A stretch of 42,047 bases of DNA from VGEM01 sp033764265 (GCA_033764265.1 JANRJB010000315.1:1-42047); one strand, 5' to 3'. Positions 25,419 through 35,544 are shown, counted from the stretch's first letter. The notes: generated by a model not told the origin, from the letters alone. Numbers and translations are program-made.

Positions 25419-26813
25419 TCAGACCACCTCCAGCGGATCGCTGATCGCGTTTAACGGCTCGAAGCCGGTCTTGGTGATGCGGATCAGATCCTCGTTGTGT
25501 CCGGCGCCCCAGCCCACTTCGATGTAGGGCAGGTCCATGGTCATCACCATGTTTTCCTCCAGCACGTGATCGATCGGCGCGCCGTAGACGCCCTCGGTGC
25601 GCGACGGATTGTCGCCGTGCTCGAGACCCAGGGTGTGCGGATTGCAGATCAGAATCTCTTCCGGCATGCCGGCCTTGACCTGGGTTTCCTTGGCGATGCG
25701 CACAAGCTCGGAGAACTTCACGCCAGGCTTGATCGCCGCGAACACCGCGTCGCGCCCGGCGCGGTTGGCCGCGGCGCGGGCCAGCACGTCCTTGCGCGGC
25801 TCGCCGATGCATACCGTGCGCGAGAAATCGCCGTGGTATTCCTTGAAATGGCTGACGGCGTCGATCAGGAACGGCTTGCCCTCGACCGCCTCACCGTCGG
25901 GGAACAGCCCGATCGAGATGCCGGCCAGGAACGAGGTCATCTCGCTGCCGAGCGCCGCGCACTCGACGCGGAATCGCCGCTCGATCTCGTAAAACGTCAT
26001 GCCCTTCTCGATCGCCTTGATGGTGTTCATGGCCGCGACCGCGTTGTTGTGGCCGGCGACCCGCATCAGGGCGAGTTCGGGTTCGGATTTCACCATGCGG
26101 ATCTGGCGGAAGATGTTCTCGCCCGGCACCAGCGTGACGCTGTCGAAGCCGATCTGCTGCAACATCCAGGCGATGCGCATGTCGTCCACCGCCAGTCGCC
26201 CGTTGGCCAGGCCCGACTGCTTCAGCGCCTTGACGATCGCCCAGGCGGGCGACGCGGCGGCGTTGGGATTGTACTTTTTCTGCGCCTCGGCCCAGCGTTG
26301 CTCGCGCGGAGTCAGCGCCACGCCGGGGCGGAATACGTAGCCGGAGCGCGTGGCCGCCTTGGGTTCCACCTTCAGCTGTTCGGCGCTGGCGTTGGCGAAG
26401 TCCTGGTAGTTGGCCGCGCCCGAATAGGTGATCAACTCCGGCACCTCGCGGTCGCCGTTGACGATGTCCCAGGCCTGCGTATTGCTGGCGATCAGGAAGC
26501 TGGGCTGGCCGGGGTCGCGCGCGAAGGTGGCGATGCCGCCGTAATCGCTGCGGAACTTGGTCATCGTCGTCAACGTGTTGGCCAGGTAGTAGACGTTGAT
26601 CGGGTTGAGCGCGATCAATCCGTCAAGCTTGTGCTGTTCCAACACCGCGATGGCGCGCGGCCGGTTCACCAATAGCTTGCCCTCGACGCCGGGATACGTG
26701 GTCTGGGCCGAGATTTCCACGGTGCCGGCCAGTTTGGCGGCGGCGGGCGGCGCGGCGACGACGGAGCCGGCCGTGGCCAGCCCAAGCCCCTTCAAGAGAT
26801 TGCGACGGTCCAT
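25419..26813 (-). CDS. Tat-exported M24 (pita-bread) hydrolase, copy A
   Basis: A 464-aa protein with a twin-arginine signal (MDRRNLLKGLGLATAG, cleaved near AAPPAAA), so it is folded before export to the periplasm. N-terminal creatinase/prolidase domain (about 40-220), then the M24 pita-bread domain. Metal ligands visible: LIDAVSHFKEYHGDFSRT (two Asp), NPHTLGLEHGD (His), MTMDLPYIEVGWG (Asp where most have Glu), GAGHNEDLIRIT (Glu). M24 members cleave X-Pro bonds or C-N bonds such as in creatine. GGGAGA precedes ATG 26813. It is the last gene of the gntR-M24-M24 operon, 35 bases after copy B. Confidence 0.88.
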   Translation of the reverse strand: MDRRNLLKGLGLATAGSVVAAPPAAAKLAGTVEISAQTTYPGVEGKLLVNRPRAIAVLEQHKLDGLIALNPINVYYLANTLTTMTKFRSDYGGIATFARDPGQPSFLIASNTQAWDIVNGDREVPELITYSGAANYQDFANASAEQLKVEPKAATRSGYVFRPGVALTPREQRWAEAQKKYNPNAAASPAWAIVKALKQSGLANGRLAVDDMRIAWMLQQIGFDSVTLVPGENIFRQIRMVKSEPELALMRVAGHNNAVAAMNTIKAIEKGMTFYEIERRFRVECAALGSEMTSFLAGISIGLFPDGEAVEGKPFLIDAVSHFKEYHGDFSRTVCIGEPRKDVLARAAANRAGRDAVFAAIKPGVKFSELVRIAKETQVKAGMPEEILICNPHTLGLEHGDNPSRTEGVYGAPIDHVLEENMVMTMDLPYIEVGWGAGHNEDLIRITKTGFEPLNAISDPLEVV

Positions 26814-26848
26814 GTGTTTTCTCCCTGATCGAAATGACGTTGTTGGGC

Positions 26849-28207
26849 TTAAACCACTACCAGCGGATCGGTGACGGGGTTCAAGGGTTCGAGTCCGGTG
26901 CGGGTGACGCGGAACAAGTCCTCGCAATGGCCGCCGCCCCAACCGACTTCCAGGTACGGCAGGTCGATCGTCAGCACCATGTTCTCTTCCAGCGCGTGAT
27001 CGAACGGCGTCGGGTCGATGCCGGCCAGGCGGAACGGTTGATCCGAATGCGACAGGCCCACGCAGTGCGGCGTGACGAACACCGCGTAGTCGGGAATGCC
27101 GGCCTTGACCATGGCGTTGACGCCGGCCTCTCGCAGGGCGGCGAACTTGACGCCCGGCTTGACCATCTCGAATACCGTGTCGCGGGCGATGCGATTGGCC
27201 CGGGCGCGGGCCAGCACGTCCTTGGGCGGATCACCCAGCACCAGCGTGCGCGCGTAGTCGCCGGCATACATGCCGAACGAGCTGACCGCGTCGACGATGT
27301 AGGGCTTGCCTTTCACCGCGACCGGGTCGGGCATCATGCCGCCGGGCATGCCGCAGATGATCGACATCATGTCGCTGCCGCGTTCGCCGCAGGCCGCGCG
27401 GAACAGGTTCTGGAAATCGGCGAAGGTCATGCCGGGCTCCATCGCCCGCATCGCGGCTTCGGCGGCGGCGGCGTTGTTGGCGCCGGTGGTGCGCATGATT
27501 TCGATCTCGGGCGCGGTCTTCACCATACGGATCAGCTTGAACACGTCCTCGCCGGGCACGAAGGTCGGACCCTCGAACCCGATCTCTTCCAGCATGTACT
27601 TGATGCGCATGTCGTCGACGGCCAGCCGGCCTTTGGCCAGTCCCGACTGCTTCAGGGCGCGCGCGATGCCCCAGGCCGCACCCGGCGCGACCGCGTCGTT
27701 GGCGGCCTGTTGCGCGGCAACCCACGCCTGCTCGCGGTCGGTCAGGGACACGTCGGTCCGGTGGGCGTAGTTGCGCGGCCGGACGGGCTCGGGCTCGACG
27801 CCCTTGTCCAACGCCTGACCGGCGCGCGCGCCGGAGGTGTAGATCACCTCGGGCAGTTCGCGGTCGCGGTTGGCGATGTCCCAGGTTTCGGCCGTCGTGC
27901 AGATCAGGAAGCTGGGCTGCGACGGATCGCGCGCCAGGGTGGCGAAGCCGCCGAAGTCGCCGCGGAATTTCGTGCCCAGCGTGATCGTGTTGGTCAGATA
28001 ATAGACGTTGAGCGGGTTGGCCGCGACCAGACCATCAATGCCGTAACGCGCCATGACGTCGAACGCGCGCGGCTTGTTCGCCAATATCTTGCCCGATGGA
28101 TTGGCCGGCGGAATGCCGGGAATGGGCGCAGCAGCGGCACTGCCGCTGTGCAGAGCGGCGGCCAGGCTTCCGATTGCGCTGTTGGCGAGCAGACTGCGGC
28201 GATCCAT
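26849..28207 (-). CDS. Tat-exported M24 (pita-bread) hydrolase, copy B
   Basis: A 452-aa paralogue of the next gene with the same domain order: twin-Arg signal (MDRRSLLANSAIG), creatinase-type N-terminal domain, and M24 domain with VDAVSSFGMYAGDYART, TPHCVGLSHSD, LTIDLPYLEVGWG and GGGHCEDLFRVT. The metal set matches copy A, including Asp for the usual Glu. AAGGAC precedes ATG 28207. Both end in a similar PLN..(S/T)DPL.VV tail. Two related enzymes in one operon suggest processing of two bonds of one compound, or two related substrates. It follows the GntR gene by 31 bases. Confidence 0.88.
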   Translation of the reverse strand: MDRRSLLANSAIGSLAAALHSGSAAAAPIPGIPPANPSGKILANKPRAFDVMARYGIDGLVAANPLNVYYLTNTITLGTKFRGDFGGFATLARDPSQPSFLICTTAETWDIANRDRELPEVIYTSGARAGQALDKGVEPEPVRPRNYAHRTDVSLTDREQAWVAAQQAANDAVAPGAAWGIARALKQSGLAKGRLAVDDMRIKYMLEEIGFEGPTFVPGEDVFKLIRMVKTAPEIEIMRTTGANNAAAAEAAMRAMEPGMTFADFQNLFRAACGERGSDMMSIICGMPGGMMPDPVAVKGKPYIVDAVSSFGMYAGDYARTLVLGDPPKDVLARARANRIARDTVFEMVKPGVKFAALREAGVNAMVKAGIPDYAVFVTPHCVGLSHSDQPFRLAGIDPTPFDHALEENMVLTIDLPYLEVGWGGGHCEDLFRVTRTGLEPLNPVTDPLVVV

Positions 28208-28238
28208 CGATATGTCCTTTTTCGGGGTGGCGGACCGT

Positions 28239-29027
28239 TCACTTGACCAGCGCGAGCGCCGGAGTACGGGTGATGTTGAGTTCGTATTCCAGTTCGTAGG
28301 CGTCGGCGCGATAAATCGATTCCGCGCGCAAGTACGGGCGGTCGTGTTGATCCCAAGCGCTGGCGTTGAACTTCATCACCGGCTGACCGGCCTTGATCTT
28401 CAGAATGTCGGCGACCTGAGGCGTGGCGGCGGCGGCGCGCGCGATGCGATGCGAGCGCGACATCACGACGCCCCGTTCGCGCAGGTACACGCTGACGTGC
28501 AGCATCAATTCTTCGCCGCGTTCGGGGATCAGGTCGGTCACCCAGCGCGCGTACTTGAAGGTCGCGTATTCCACCGGCGCGCCGTGATCGACCCGCAGGT
28601 AATCGAATTGCATGATCTTGGAGCCGGATTTGAGCTTCAGGAACGCCGCGTCGTCCGCCGACGGCTCGACGTTGCGTTCGCCGAGGTAACGGTAAACCAC
28701 CCCGGGGCCCCATTCGTCGCGGGCGCGGCCCAACAGCCGGACGCGAAGGTCGACCGGCGCGGGAACATACGATTCGGCGACGAACGTGCCGGCGCCATGG
28801 CGCGACTCCAGCACGCCGGCGTCGATCAGCTGGGCGATGGCGCGGCGCACGGTGACCCGGGCGACGCCGAACGAGCGCGTGAGTTCCGCTTCGGTGGGAA
28901 TTTGCGCGCCAGGCGCATAGCGGCCGATTCGCGCCCATTCCAGCAGCACAGCCGCGATCTCGCGATAGCCGACGTGGCCCTCTCCGACGGCGGCGAATCC
29001 TTGGGCGATTCCGCGTTCCGATCTCAC
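28239..29027 (-). CDS. GntR family (UTRA-type) transcriptional regulator
   Basis: A 262-aa regulator. Winged helix at about 15-85: YREIAAVLLEWARIGRYAPG, PTEAELTRSFGVARVTVRRAIAQL, LESRHGAGTFV. The UTRA ligand domain follows (about 100-250; IMQFDYLRVDHGAPVEYATFKYAR, GQPVMKFNASAWDQHDRPYLRAESIYRADAYELEY). UTRA regulators (HutC type) bind small metabolites such as amino-acid derivatives or sugars. The start is GTG 29027 with AAGGAG nine bases upstream. It is first in the operon with the two M24 genes and divergent from the TonB receptor, with the 21-bp palindrome between. Confidence 0.9.
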   Translation of the reverse strand: MRSERGIAQGFAAVGEGHVGYREIAAVLLEWARIGRYAPGAQIPTEAELTRSFGVARVTVRRAIAQLIDAGVLESRHGAGTFVAESYVPAPVDLRVRLLGRARDEWGPGVVYRYLGERNVEPSADDAAFLKLKSGSKIMQFDYLRVDHGAPVEYATFKYARWVTDLIPERGEELMLHVSVYLRERGVVMSRSHRIARAAAATPQVADILKIKAGQPVMKFNASAWDQHDRPYLRAESIYRADAYELEYELNITRTPALALVK

Positions 29028-29146
29028 AACACGCGCTCCTTTTGGCGATTCAGGCGCTCCGGTGTGTGGCGCGACCGCCACATCCGGCGTCCAAATGCGC
29101 GGGCGGGCGGATGATACCAACAAAAGTCTCGCCACTGGATGAAAAT

Positions 29147-29167
29147 TTGTATACCTGACGTATACAA
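29147..29167. promoter_or_regulatory. GntR-type operator palindrome in the divergent intergenic region
   Basis: TTGTATAC at 29147-29154 and GTATACAA at 29160-29167 are perfect 8-bp inverted arms around CTGAC. The site lies between the GntR gene start and the TonB receptor start, where it can control both. A symmetric GTATAC-type dyad is in the size range of GntR/HutC operators. Binding is inferred from position and symmetry. Confidence 0.65.
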
Positions 29168-29243
29168 CTTGGTTTGGGCTGGGTCGACCATCACGCCGCC
29201 CGGCCGTGCCCGTGATTCGTTGAACGACAGAGGGGAGCCGCAC

Positions 29244-31721
29244 ATGACGCGTTCGATCCGTTCGACCTTGATTGCCTCGACCATGCTGTCGCTGGCCTGG
29301 CCGGTGACCGTTCAAGCGCAGGATACGCGCCTGGAAGAAATCGTGGTGACCTCGCGCAAGCGCGAGGAAAGCCTGATCAACGTGCCGCTGGCCGTGACCG
29401 CCTTTCCGGTCGAGAAAATCCAGGCGATGGGCGTGCAGAACCTGGCCGAACTGTCGAAGTTCTCGCCCGGCCTGTCGGTGGCCAACCAGGGCTCCACCTT
29501 CATCGGCCGCCTGCAGTCGGGCATCCGCTTCCGCGGTATGAACCCGACCGTGTTCACCCCGTCGAACCAGGTCGGCGCGCTGTTCGTCGACGGCATATAC
29601 TTCCTGGCCGGGGCGCAGTCGGTCGGCTTCGACGACATCGCGCGCGTCGAGGTGATCCGCGGGCCACAGGCCGCCTACTTCGGCCGATCCACCTTCGGTG
29701 GCGCCATCAACTACATCACCAAGGATCCCGGCGACGAGATCAGCGGCAAGATCGAGGCGGAGTACAGCCCGTCGTACGACACGTACGCGGGTTCGGCGTC
29801 GGTCGAAGGCCCGCTGGTCGCCGATCGCCTGAACGCGCGGCTGTCGGTCAGCCAGCGCCAGAAGGGCGACCAGTACACCGCCACCGACGGCGGCAAGCTG
29901 GGCCGCGAACGCACCACGTCGATCAACGGCACGATGCTGTTCAAGCCGACCGACGATCTGCGCATCAAGCTGCGCGGCACCTACGCCAAGGACAACGATG
30001 GTCCGGCCCTGGGTACGCTGGTCAGTTACACCCGCTTCGGCAACTGCCCGGCGGGCACGGTGAAATCGTACCTCGATGCCGCCGGCAACCCGCGCTCGGG
30101 CGGACTGCAGGTGCCGTGGCATTGCGGCGCGCTACCGCACAAGGGCGTGCCGATCACCACCAACACGCGGCTCGACGTAATTCTGCCGCCGGCGATCACG
30201 CCGCAGCGCCCGCCGCTGCCGGCCGCGACCGTGCCGCTGGACGTCCGCGCGGCGTTGGTGGGCAACAGCTTCGGCTCGCCGCTGTTGGCTAGCGTGCCGT
30301 CGCTTGACGGCTTCGGCATCCGCCGCAACTTCCAGCGGTACTCGGCGGTGTTCGACTGGACACTGTCCGACGCCTTCACCTTGTCTGGCAACGCCGCCTA
30401 CAACGACCAGGAAGGCAACGCCATCCGCGACGGCGACTACAGCGACACCACCAGCGTCTACATCGGCGCGCCGGCGACATTCGAGGACTATAGCGGCGAA
30501 CTGCGCCTGACCTACGACGAAGGCCAGAAGCTGCGGGCGCTGGCGGGCGTGAACTACTACAACCAGGACACGGCCTACGCCTTCGCCAACGCGGTCGAGG
30601 CGACGTTCGGCTTCCGCATTCCCGCCACCGGCCCGCTGTCGCGCCCCAACCCGCTGCAAAACCCGTCCTCGGCCGACGAGATCAGCACCACCGGCGTGTT
30701 CGGCTCGATCGAGTACGACATCCTTGAACAGCTGACCGCCACGTTCGAGGGCCGCTACCAGGTCGACAAGGTCGGGCGCTTCTCTGGCAGCGAGCTGATC
30801 GGCCTGACGCGCGAACCGACCTATACCTCGAAGGAATTCCTGCCGCGCGGCATCCTGACCTGGCGGCCGATCGAGGACATGACGATCTACGCCCAGTACG
30901 CCAAGGGCACGCTTCCCGGCGACAACACCAACCTCGCGGTGTTCCGCACGCTGACGCCGGGCCAGCGCGAGGAAGTGCAACAGGGCCTGGGCACCATCGG
31001 CGAGTTCATCGATTCGGAAATCCTGCACAGTTACGAGGTGGGCCTGAAGCAATCGCTGCCCGACATGGGCCTGCGCTACTCGCTGGTCGGCTACTACATG
31101 GATTGGAAGAACCAGAAGGCCGCGGCCACCATCTTCCTGACCCGCGACCAGGGCCGCACCGTGGGCTTCCGCGTGCCCGGCACCGCGCGCATCAAGGGTC
31201 TGGAGTTCGAGGGCGAGTTCGCCGCGACCGAGAACTTCACCATGAACGGCACGCTCAACTACACCAACGCCCAGTACCGCGACTTCAAGCTGGCGGCCAA
31301 CGCGGCGTTCTTCAGCGGCACGGCGTTGACCGGCTACACCGCCAAGGGCAACACCCAGCCGCGCTTCCCAGGCTGGAGCGGCACGCTGTCGGCCACCTGG
31401 GACGACGAGCTGATGGCCGACTGGACCTACTACGTGCGCGGCGATGCCATCTACACCGGCAAGCAGTATACCGACGAGACCAACCTGACCTGGGTGTCGG
31501 ACTACACCACCTTCAATCTGCGCGTCGGCTTCGTGCGAAACGAGGCGATGACGGTCGAGGTGTTCGCCACCAACCTGTTCGACCAGGACGGCTGGGCCAG
31601 CGCGGCCTTCACGTTCGACGGGTCGCTGGCGCAGGCCATCACCCTGCCCTTGCAGCGCGGCGCCGCGGCAGTGCCGATCGACAAGCGCAGCATCGGCGCG
31701 CGGGTCAGCTACGCGTTCTGA
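29244..31721 (+). CDS. TonB-dependent receptor
   Basis: An 825-aa outer-membrane protein. Signal peptide about 1-25 (STLIASTMLSLAWPVTVQAQ), TonB box LEEIVVTSRKREE immediately after, plug domain about 45-160 (LSKFSPGLSV, DDIARVEVIRGPQAAYFGRSTFGGAINYIT), then a 22-strand type barrel ending in Phe (GARVSYAF). AGGGGAG precedes ATG 29244. It resembles the sphingomonad/caulobacter-type receptors used for scarce organic compounds rather than classic siderophore receptors, though that is a judgement from the plug style. It is divergent from the GntR-M24 operon, sharing the palindrome, so the set probably takes up and processes one substrate. A strong terminator follows. Confidence 0.93.
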   Translation: MTRSIRSTLIASTMLSLAWPVTVQAQDTRLEEIVVTSRKREESLINVPLAVTAFPVEKIQAMGVQNLAELSKFSPGLSVANQGSTFIGRLQSGIRFRGMNPTVFTPSNQVGALFVDGIYFLAGAQSVGFDDIARVEVIRGPQAAYFGRSTFGGAINYITKDPGDEISGKIEAEYSPSYDTYAGSASVEGPLVADRLNARLSVSQRQKGDQYTATDGGKLGRERTTSINGTMLFKPTDDLRIKLRGTYAKDNDGPALGTLVSYTRFGNCPAGTVKSYLDAAGNPRSGGLQVPWHCGALPHKGVPITTNTRLDVILPPAITPQRPPLPAATVPLDVRAALVGNSFGSPLLASVPSLDGFGIRRNFQRYSAVFDWTLSDAFTLSGNAAYNDQEGNAIRDGDYSDTTSVYIGAPATFEDYSGELRLTYDEGQKLRALAGVNYYNQDTAYAFANAVEATFGFRIPATGPLSRPNPLQNPSSADEISTTGVFGSIEYDILEQLTATFEGRYQVDKVGRFSGSELIGLTREPTYTSKEFLPRGILTWRPIEDMTIYAQYAKGTLPGDNTNLAVFRTLTPGQREEVQQGLGTIGEFIDSEILHSYEVGLKQSLPDMGLRYSLVGYYMDWKNQKAAATIFLTRDQGRTVGFRVPGTARIKGLEFEGEFAATENFTMNGTLNYTNAQYRDFKLAANAAFFSGTALTGYTAKGNTQPRFPGWSGTLSATWDDELMADWTYYVRGDAIYTGKQYTDETNLTWVSDYTTFNLRVGFVRNEAMTVEVFATNLFDQDGWASAAFTFDGSLAQAITLPLQRGAAAVPIDKRSIGARVSYAF

Positions 31722-31749
31722 CCCGACCGCACCGCGCGCAGTTCGCGAC

Positions 31750-31787
31750 AACCCCGGATCGGCGGCCCCGATCCGGGGTTTTCCTTT
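31750..31787 (+). terminator. Rho-independent terminator after the TonB receptor gene
   Basis: A perfect 13-bp stem, AACCCCGGATCGG at 31750-31762 and its complement at 31768-31780, with a 5-base loop, followed by TTTTCCTTT. It starts 28 bases after the receptor stop and insulates the alcohol dehydrogenase gene. Confidence 0.85.
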
Positions 31788-31835
31788 GAACCGATTTCGG
31801 CCACTCTCCCCGGCCGTGAATCGCAGGGGAGACCG

Positions 31836-32945
<1,110 letters not shown>

Positions 32946-32954
32946 AGTCTACTC

Positions 32955-33527
32955 ATGACAGAATGGATAAGAGATTTTGGATTACCCTTGATCAGCGTTT
33001 ATGGCGCTTTGCTTTCTTCGCTTCTCGCCGGGATCAAGATTTGGGAGATAAGAAAAGATAGCTCAAACTTGTTTGTCCATTTGATTCACATGCAGCTTAT
33101 TGAAACGGGAAGCAAAAAGTCGTGCATTCTTCTAGAGCTAACTAATCTAAGCTCGAAAACTTGCTTCGTTTCCGAAGTTGTCTTGCGAGAGTCGAACACG
33201 TACGAGAAAAATAGATTCTTGAGCAACTGGTTTGCAGCCAAAGCGTCTTCATCTGCACAACGAAGCGACACTTTATTGAGTGGGATTGAGTATTCTGGAA
33301 TAAAAATTGAGGCGGGACACAAACATATATTTGCAGTAGATAAATCTGGAGCGAAGCGGATTAAGTGCGGAGATACAATTATCGTCTATTTGTCGAACCG
33401 AAGGATATTTTCTGTGCGTCCGAACACATTGAAAAGTGTTCGAGAAGAGCTTTCGTCAATTGAATTAGAAACGGCGTATGATGCGAATATTGCTGAGAAA
33501 ACTGGCTTATTGAGCAAAACGAGCTAG
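32955..33527 (+). CDS. AT-rich hypothetical protein with N-terminal membrane helix
   Basis: A 190-aa protein I do not recognise. Residues about 8-28 form a membrane helix (FGLPLISVYGALLSSLLAGI). The rest is soluble with beta-strand character (CILLELTNLSSKTCFVSEVVL; IKIEAGHKHIFAVDKSGA; CGDTIIVYLSNRRIFSV). Base composition is far lower in GC and codon use quite different from both neighbours (many AAA, ATA, TTG and AGA codons), a clear sign of transfer. It begins nine bases after frmA without its own obvious ribosome binding site, so it may be expressed by read-through. A transposase remnant may lie on the opposite strand just downstream. Confidence 0.65.
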   Translation: MTEWIRDFGLPLISVYGALLSSLLAGIKIWEIRKDSSNLFVHLIHMQLIETGSKKSCILLELTNLSSKTCFVSEVVLRESNTYEKNRFLSNWFAAKASSSAQRSDTLLSGIEYSGIKIEAGHKHIFAVDKSGAKRIKCGDTIIVYLSNRRIFSVRPNTLKSVREELSSIELETAYDANIAEKTGLLSKTS

Positions 33528-33637
33528 CTGTTTGGCGAAGCAAATTTGATCCACACTTGTTTTGTCTGAATGTTTGGTAAGTGAGCTTGCACGAGCTTTG
33601 CCCCAATCGTTTCTTCGGGTCGCTCTCTCTTCAACAT
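33524..33637 (-). pseudogene. possible IS3-type OrfA N-terminal remnant
   Basis: On the minus strand a 37-aa frame from ATG 33637 reads MLKRERPEETIGAKLVQAHL. This resembles the start of IS3-family OrfA proteins (K-R-x-R-P-E-E-I-I-x-K-L-R-x-A-E) with an extra Ala. Nothing else of a transposase is seen, and the frame stops at 33524-33526 on the end of the AT-rich gene. Weak, but its place at the edge of a foreign gene fits. Confidence 0.25.
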
Positions 33638-33669
33638 CTCAAAATCTTTATTGCTCTTGCGCCCTCGCC

Positions 33670-34980
33670 TCACATCAACCCGACCGCCTTGGGCAGCCAC
33701 AGGGTCAGCGCCGGGAACGCCACCAGCACGATCAGGCGCAGAATGTCGGCGATCACGAACGGCGTGACGCCGCGGTAGATGGTGGCGAGGCTGGTGCCGG
33801 GCGCCATGCCCTGCATCACGAACACATTGATGCCGATCGGCGGCATGATCATGCCGATCTCGATCACCACCACGTTGACGACGCCCCACCAGATCGGGTC
33901 GTAGCCCATGCTGACGACCAGCGGCAGCACGAACGGCAGCGTGATGACCATGGCCGCGACCTCGTCGAAAATCGCGCCCAGCACCACGTACATGGCGAGG
34001 ATGAGATAGATGATGGCAAGGTCGGGGATCGGCAGCGCCTCGACCGCGGTGATGATGACATCGGGGATGTGCGACAGCGTGATGCAATAGCCGAACACAT
34101 TGGCGCCGATGATGATCAGGTAGATCAGCGCGGTGCTGGACGCGGTCTCCAGCAGGTTCTTGAAGAACGAGGCCCGGGTCAACCGCCCGCGCAGCAGCGC
34201 GAACAGCACCGATGCGGCGGCGCCCACGGCGGCCGCTTCGTGCACCGTGAACACGCCGGAGTAGATGCCGCCCGAAACAATCACCGCGAGCGCCACCACG
34301 CCCCAGCTGTCCTTCAGCGCCGTGAATCGCGCGCCCCAGGGTTGGCGCGGCCCGGCCGGACCCGCGGCCGGATCGATGGCGACCGCGGCGAACACCGCGC
34401 CGATGTAAAGCAGCGTCGCCAGCAACGCCGGCACCACGGCGGCCACGAACAGCGCGGTGATGAATTGCTCGGTCAGGATGGCGTACAGCACCATGATCAC
34501 CGACGGCGGCACGATGATGCCGAGCGTGGCGCCCGAGGCGATCGACCCGGTGGCGAGCGAGGTGGCGTAACCGCGGCTTTTCATCTCGGGCAGGGCGATG
34601 CGCGCCATGGTGCCGACGGTGGCGACCGACGAGCCGCACACCGCGCCGAAGCCGGCGCAGGTGGCGACCGTGGCCGCCGCCAGGCCGCCGCGCCGATGGC
34701 CCAGGAACGCCTGGGCGAGGCGATAGAGGTCCGATGATAGGCCCGCCGCCGAGGCAAAGTTGCCCATCAGCAGGAACATGGCGATCACGGCCAGTTCCTC
34801 GCTGGCCAGTTGCTGCGCCGGGTCGATGCCGAGAATATCGAGCGCGGGGCCGACGCCGATCATGGCCGCGGTCCCGGCGAAGCCGCACAACGCCATGGCC
34901 ACGCCGATGGGCACGTGCAGTGCGATCATGATCAGGATGCCGGCCAGCGCCAACAGGCCGATGGTCGTGGGTTCCATCAC
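33670..34980 (-). CDS. dctM: TRAP transporter large permease, DctM type
   Basis: A 436-aa inner-membrane protein with about twelve helices, the main transport subunit of a tripartite ATP-independent periplasmic importer driven by a sodium gradient. Typical stretches: GLLALAGILIMIALHVPIGVAMA, GFGAVCGSSVATVGTMARIALPEM, TGSIASGATLGIIVPPSVIMVLY, IGMIMPPIGINVFVMQGMA. Start 34980 or 34977. It begins six bases after the dctQ stop and is the last gene of the dctP-dctQ-dctM operon. About 140 AT-richer bases follow before the foreign gene. Confidence 0.94.
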   Translation of the reverse strand: MMEPTTIGLLALAGILIMIALHVPIGVAMALCGFAGTAAMIGVGPALDILGIDPAQQLASEELAVIAMFLLMGNFASAAGLSSDLYRLAQAFLGHRRGGLAAATVATCAGFGAVCGSSVATVGTMARIALPEMKSRGYATSLATGSIASGATLGIIVPPSVIMVLYAILTEQFITALFVAAVVPALLATLLYIGAVFAAVAIDPAAGPAGPRQPWGARFTALKDSWGVVALAVIVSGGIYSGVFTVHEAAAVGAAASVLFALLRGRLTRASFFKNLLETASSTALIYLIIIGANVFGYCITLSHIPDVIITAVEALPIPDLAIIYLILAMYVVLGAIFDEVAAMVITLPFVLPLVVSMGYDPIWWGVVNVVVIEIGMIMPPIGINVFVMQGMAPGTSLATIYRGVTPFVIADILRLIVLVAFPALTLWLPKAVGLM

Positions 34981-34986
34981 CGGGCC

Positions 34987-35544
34987 CTAGTCGGTCACGT
35001 GCGCGTCGGCGGACACGAGCGGGACGCCGCGCCGCGCGGCGGCGATGGTCGCGGCCAGCACCCAGGCCTGGACCAGGGCGGCGAGGCCCATCAGCACGCA
35101 CACCGACCACCACACCGGCGCGGTGGACCACTCGAGGGTGGATGTCGTGCGCCCGGCGGCCTGGCGCAGCGCCGCCAGTTCGCCGACCTGCCAGGTTACC
35201 AATGCGAAGAACGCGAGCGTCAACGCCGCGCCCACGACGTCGAATAAGGCGTGCCAGCGCCGACCCAGCGCCTGACCGAGCAGCCGCACGGTCACGGCGT
35301 TGCCCTTCTTCAGGCCGGCCGGAAAGCAGCTGGCCACGACCAGGGCGTAGACGACCTCGTTGAGGTCCTTGAAGCCGGGGATGCGCGGCAGATTGAGATA
35401 CCTGAGGGTCACATCGGCCATGGTCATGAACGAGATGAAGACCAGCCCCATGAAGCCGACGACCGCGATCGCCTCGACCGCGCGGGTGAGCATCGCATCA
35501 GCCGGGCTGGGCGGCGCAGGAGTCGCGGACGGTACGGCGGTCAC
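34987..35544 (-). CDS. dctQ: TRAP transporter small permease, DctQ type
   Basis: A 185-aa inner-membrane protein with four helices (AIAVVGFMGLVFISFMTMADVTLRY; EVVYALVVASCFPAGL; ALFDVVGAALTLAFFALVTWQV; WWSVCVLMGLAALVQAWVLA). The DxTLRY and the S-T-L-E-W-x-x-A-P-V-W-W pattern are typical for the family. GTG 35544 overlaps the dctP stop (GTGA), so translation is coupled. It links the binding protein to DctM. Confidence 0.88.
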   Translation of the reverse strand: MTAVPSATPAPPSPADAMLTRAVEAIAVVGFMGLVFISFMTMADVTLRYLNLPRIPGFKDLNEVVYALVVASCFPAGLKKGNAVTVRLLGQALGRRWHALFDVVGAALTLAFFALVTWQVGELAALRQAAGRTTSTLEWSTAPVWWSVCVLMGLAALVQAWVLAATIAAARRGVPLVSADAHVTD

